A DNA stretch of 64,000 bases from Site-B1 sp963827785. GTDB taxonomy: Bacteria > Bacteroidota > Bacteroidia > Flavobacteriales > Flavobacteriaceae. The notes under the pieces are model-generated. The model was not told the origin of the DNA, made no database searches, and was given only the letters and a program-made list of their open reading frames with translations. The stretch is taken from positions 62,001-126,000 of the forward strand of contig CAWHCT010000018.1 of the NCBI GenBank assembly GCA_963827785.1. Reading direction: 5' to 3'. The translations under genes and the position numbers were made by a program. Positions 62,300-64,000 of the stretch are shown here, in pieces (the stretch's first letter is position 1; every line of letters starts with the position of its first letter).

Positions 62300-62829
62300 A
62301 AGTAGTTTTGTTTGGTCCTGAATCTACCGGGAAAACAACCCTGTCAAGACATTTAGCCAGACATTACAATTCTATTTGGGTACCCGAATATGCGAGAGAA
62401 TATCTTCAGGATAAGTGGAACAATGAGCGAAAAACCTGTGAAGCGAAAGATCTGTTGCCAATTGCTTATGGACAAATGAAATTAGAGAATGATTTGGCAA
62501 AAAAGACGGATTCTGTTTTAATTTGTGATACAGATCTGTTGGAGACAAAAGTTTATTCCGAAGCTTATTACACAGGGACCTGTGATCCTATCTTGGAGAA
62601 ATATGCCATGGAAAACACATATGATTTGTATTTTTTGACTTATATTGATACACCTTGGGAAGCTGATGATTTAAGGGATAAGCCTAATGAAAGACTGCGA
62701 ATGTTTAAAGCTTTTGAAGATGCACTAATAAAGTATAAAAGACCCTATGTTTTGTTAAAAGGCAATAAGCAGAAACGTTTGGAAAAAGCAATTAAACATA
62801 TTGATAAATTATTAAAAGTAAACCATTGA
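62260..62829 (+). CDS. NadR-like nicotinamide riboside kinase / P-loop ATPase
   Basis: 189 residues. P-loop GPESTGKTTLSRHLA near residue 18, then WVPEYAREYLQDKW, VLICDTDLLETKVYSE and FLTYIDTPWEADDLRDKP: the C-terminal kinase domain of NadR without the adenylyltransferase and repressor domains. It phosphorylates nicotinamide riboside to NMN, pulling uptake through PnuC. The 40-bp overlap with pnuC indicates tight translational coupling. Confidence 0.88.
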   Translation: MEKNLKQQPANCIKVVLFGPESTGKTTLSRHLARHYNSIWVPEYAREYLQDKWNNERKTCEAKDLLPIAYGQMKLENDLAKKTDSVLICDTDLLETKVYSEAYYTGTCDPILEKYAMENTYDLYFLTYIDTPWEADDLRDKPNERLRMFKAFEDALIKYKRPYVLLKGNKQKRLEKAIKHIDKLLKVNH

Positions 62830-64000
62830 GTTTATCAGGGAAAGACATAAAACAAATTCAAAATAAAGGATTAACAGTTGAACAGGTTAATGCTCAAATA
62901 GAAATTTTTAAAAAAGGATTGCCTTATGTAAATATTGAATCGGCAGCAACTGTTGGAAATGGAATATTGAACTTTTCAGACTCTGAAATTGAGCATTATA
63001 TAAATTATTTTGAGGATAAAAGAAACGGGGTTTCATTTATAAAATTTGTTCCGGCTTCGGGAGCGGCTACAAGAATGTTCAAGTTTCTATTCGACTTTTT
63101 AAAAATATTTTCAATTCAGGAAGAGACAATCAATGCTTATGTAAATAGACACAATGCTTCAGATCTTGCGATGTTTTTCGTGGGCATCAAAAGCTTTCCA
63201 TTCTATTATATTGTTAAACAAAAATTGTATCAGGAATTCAAAGATTTTGACGATTTGAAATTAAATTTAAAACTACTACTATTCGTTCAAACTATGCTTG
63301 ATGAAGACAAATTGGACTATGGGAATTATCCCAAAGGTCTTTTTCCATTTCATCAGTATAAAGACCATATTGCAACGGCTTTTGAAGAGCATTTATTTGA
63401 AGCAGCACATTACGCCTCTGCGAATGGTAAGGCAGATCTACATTTTACAGTTTCAGAAAAGCACAACCATAAATTTGATAATGAATTTGACCGGATCGAG
63501 AAGATTGTTGAAAAAAAGACAGATACTCAATTCAATATCAAGTATTCTTTTCAAAAGCAATCTTCTGACACAATTGCAGTTACAATGGATAATGAGCCAT
63601 TAAGGGATGAAGAAGGCAAACTGGTATTCAGGCCTTCCGGTCATGGTGCTTTACTTGAGAACTTGAATGATTTAGATGCCGATATAATCTTTATTAAAAA
63701 TATAGATAATGTTGTTGTATTTAAATTTGAAGAAGAAGTCGCCAAATACAAGAAGATGCTGGCTGGGGTTTTATTAGAGATCCAATCCAAAGTATTTAAA
63801 TTTCAGGAACAGTTGGAAAATGGTGATTTGCCTAAATCTGACATTCAATTAATTTCGCAATTTGTTTCTGATAAATTAAATGTAGTTCTGGATAAAGATT
63901 TTTCTAACTGGTCTCAGGAATCACAAATACAATTCTTAAAAACTAAAATTAACCGACCAATACGTGTATGCGGAATGGTAAAAAATGAAGGAGAGCCGGG
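62826..64000 (+). CDS. DUF4301 family protein (runs off window end)
   Basis: Starts at TTG 62826, overlapping the kinase stop codon by 4 bp (ATTGA), and stays open for 391 codons to the window edge. Segments: LSLSGKDIKQIQNKGLTVEQ, FIKFVPASGAATRMFKFLFDF, KGLFPFHQYKDHIATAFEEHL, RPSGHGALLENLNDLDADII and RPIRVCGMVKNEGEPG. These match DUF4301 of Bacteroidota. The ASGAATRMFK segment, with a later GHGALLENL, resembles phosphate-binding loops of sugar-nucleotidyltransferase-like folds, but no activity is known to me. No frameshift seen. Confidence 0.8.
   Translation, partial: MSLSGKDIKQIQNKGLTVEQVNAQIEIFKKGLPYVNIESAATVGNGILNFSDSEIEHYINYFEDKRNGVSFIKFVPASGAATRMFKFLFDFLKIFSIQEETINAYVNRHNASDLAMFFVGIKSFPFYYIVKQKLYQEFKDFDDLKLNLKLLLFVQTMLDEDKLDYGNYPKGLFPFHQYKDHIATAFEEHLFEAAHYASANGKADLHFTVSEKHNHKFDNEFDRIEKIVEKKTDTQFNIKYSFQKQSSDTIAVTMDNEPLRDEEGKLVFRPSGHGALLENLNDLDADIIFIKNIDNVVVFKFEEEVAKYKKMLAGVLLEIQSKVFKFQEQLENGDLPKSDIQLISQFVSDKLNVVLDKDFSNWSQESQIQFLKTKINRPIRVCGMVKNEGEP

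Overview
The window is a low-GC chromosome segment from a member of the Bacteroidota, almost certainly a marine-type Flavobacteriaceae. Evidence: gldE-gldD gliding-motility genes, several proteins with type IX secretion (T9SS) type A sorting tails, TonB-dependent receptors, DUF4270 and DUF4199 proteins, a long class-2-like IleS, the separate atpD-atpC pair, an L21 with a helix-hairpin-helix tail, and promoters of the TTG-N19-TAnnTTTG type. No rRNA, tRNA, CRISPR array or prophage was seen.

Layout. 1-5.3 kb: partial TetR regulator, folate cyclo-ligase, then lspA, a DksA-like protein and ileS on the minus strand. 5.4-17.1 kb: three minus-strand paralogous surface proteins (two giant TSP3/LamG adhesin-like proteins, A and B, and one short paralog) sharing a C-terminal T9SS module. 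17.2-26.6 kb: a housekeeping block (radA, esterase-like protein, LPG-synthase-TM protein, panD, panC) divergent from a half-size glycogen-synthase-like protein, a DUF4270 lipoprotein and glmS. 26.7-33.4 kb: a TonB receptor paired with an SGNH lipoprotein, then atpD-atpC and a 55-residue membrane protein. 33.5-38.7 kb: MFS transporter-glpD-glpK-glpF. 38.9-47.8 kb: TonB receptor, hydrolase, cupin-like protein, recX, a fourth T9SS surface protein (badly frame-broken), RNase G, a 30-residue basic protein and HU. 47.9-53.3 kb: mutY-ssb-gldE-gldD, a Y1/RAYT transposase flanked by REP-like palindromes, and two small lipoproteins. 53.5-58.6 kb: an M16 peptidase pair, DUF4199, rplU-rpmA. 58.9-64 kb: ahcY divergent from a phosphopantetheinyl transferase, a GGGP-synthase family protein, pnuC, a NadR-like kinase and DUF4301.

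A recurring theme is one-base indels that split otherwise well-conserved proteins (roughly 25 inferred, mostly single-base insertions). They cluster at about 10.7-11.8, 43.3-44.5 and 60.5-61.3 kb, with isolated ones in dksA, protein A, the glycogen-synthase-like gene and the 26.7-kb receptor. Because the translations on both sides stay conserved, consensus errors look more likely than decay, but this cannot be settled from one sequence. The best biological leads are a 17-bp palindrome placed at exactly the same distance upstream of giant genes A and B, the nearly identical 3' ends of those genes, and the RAYT/REP unit beside gldD.
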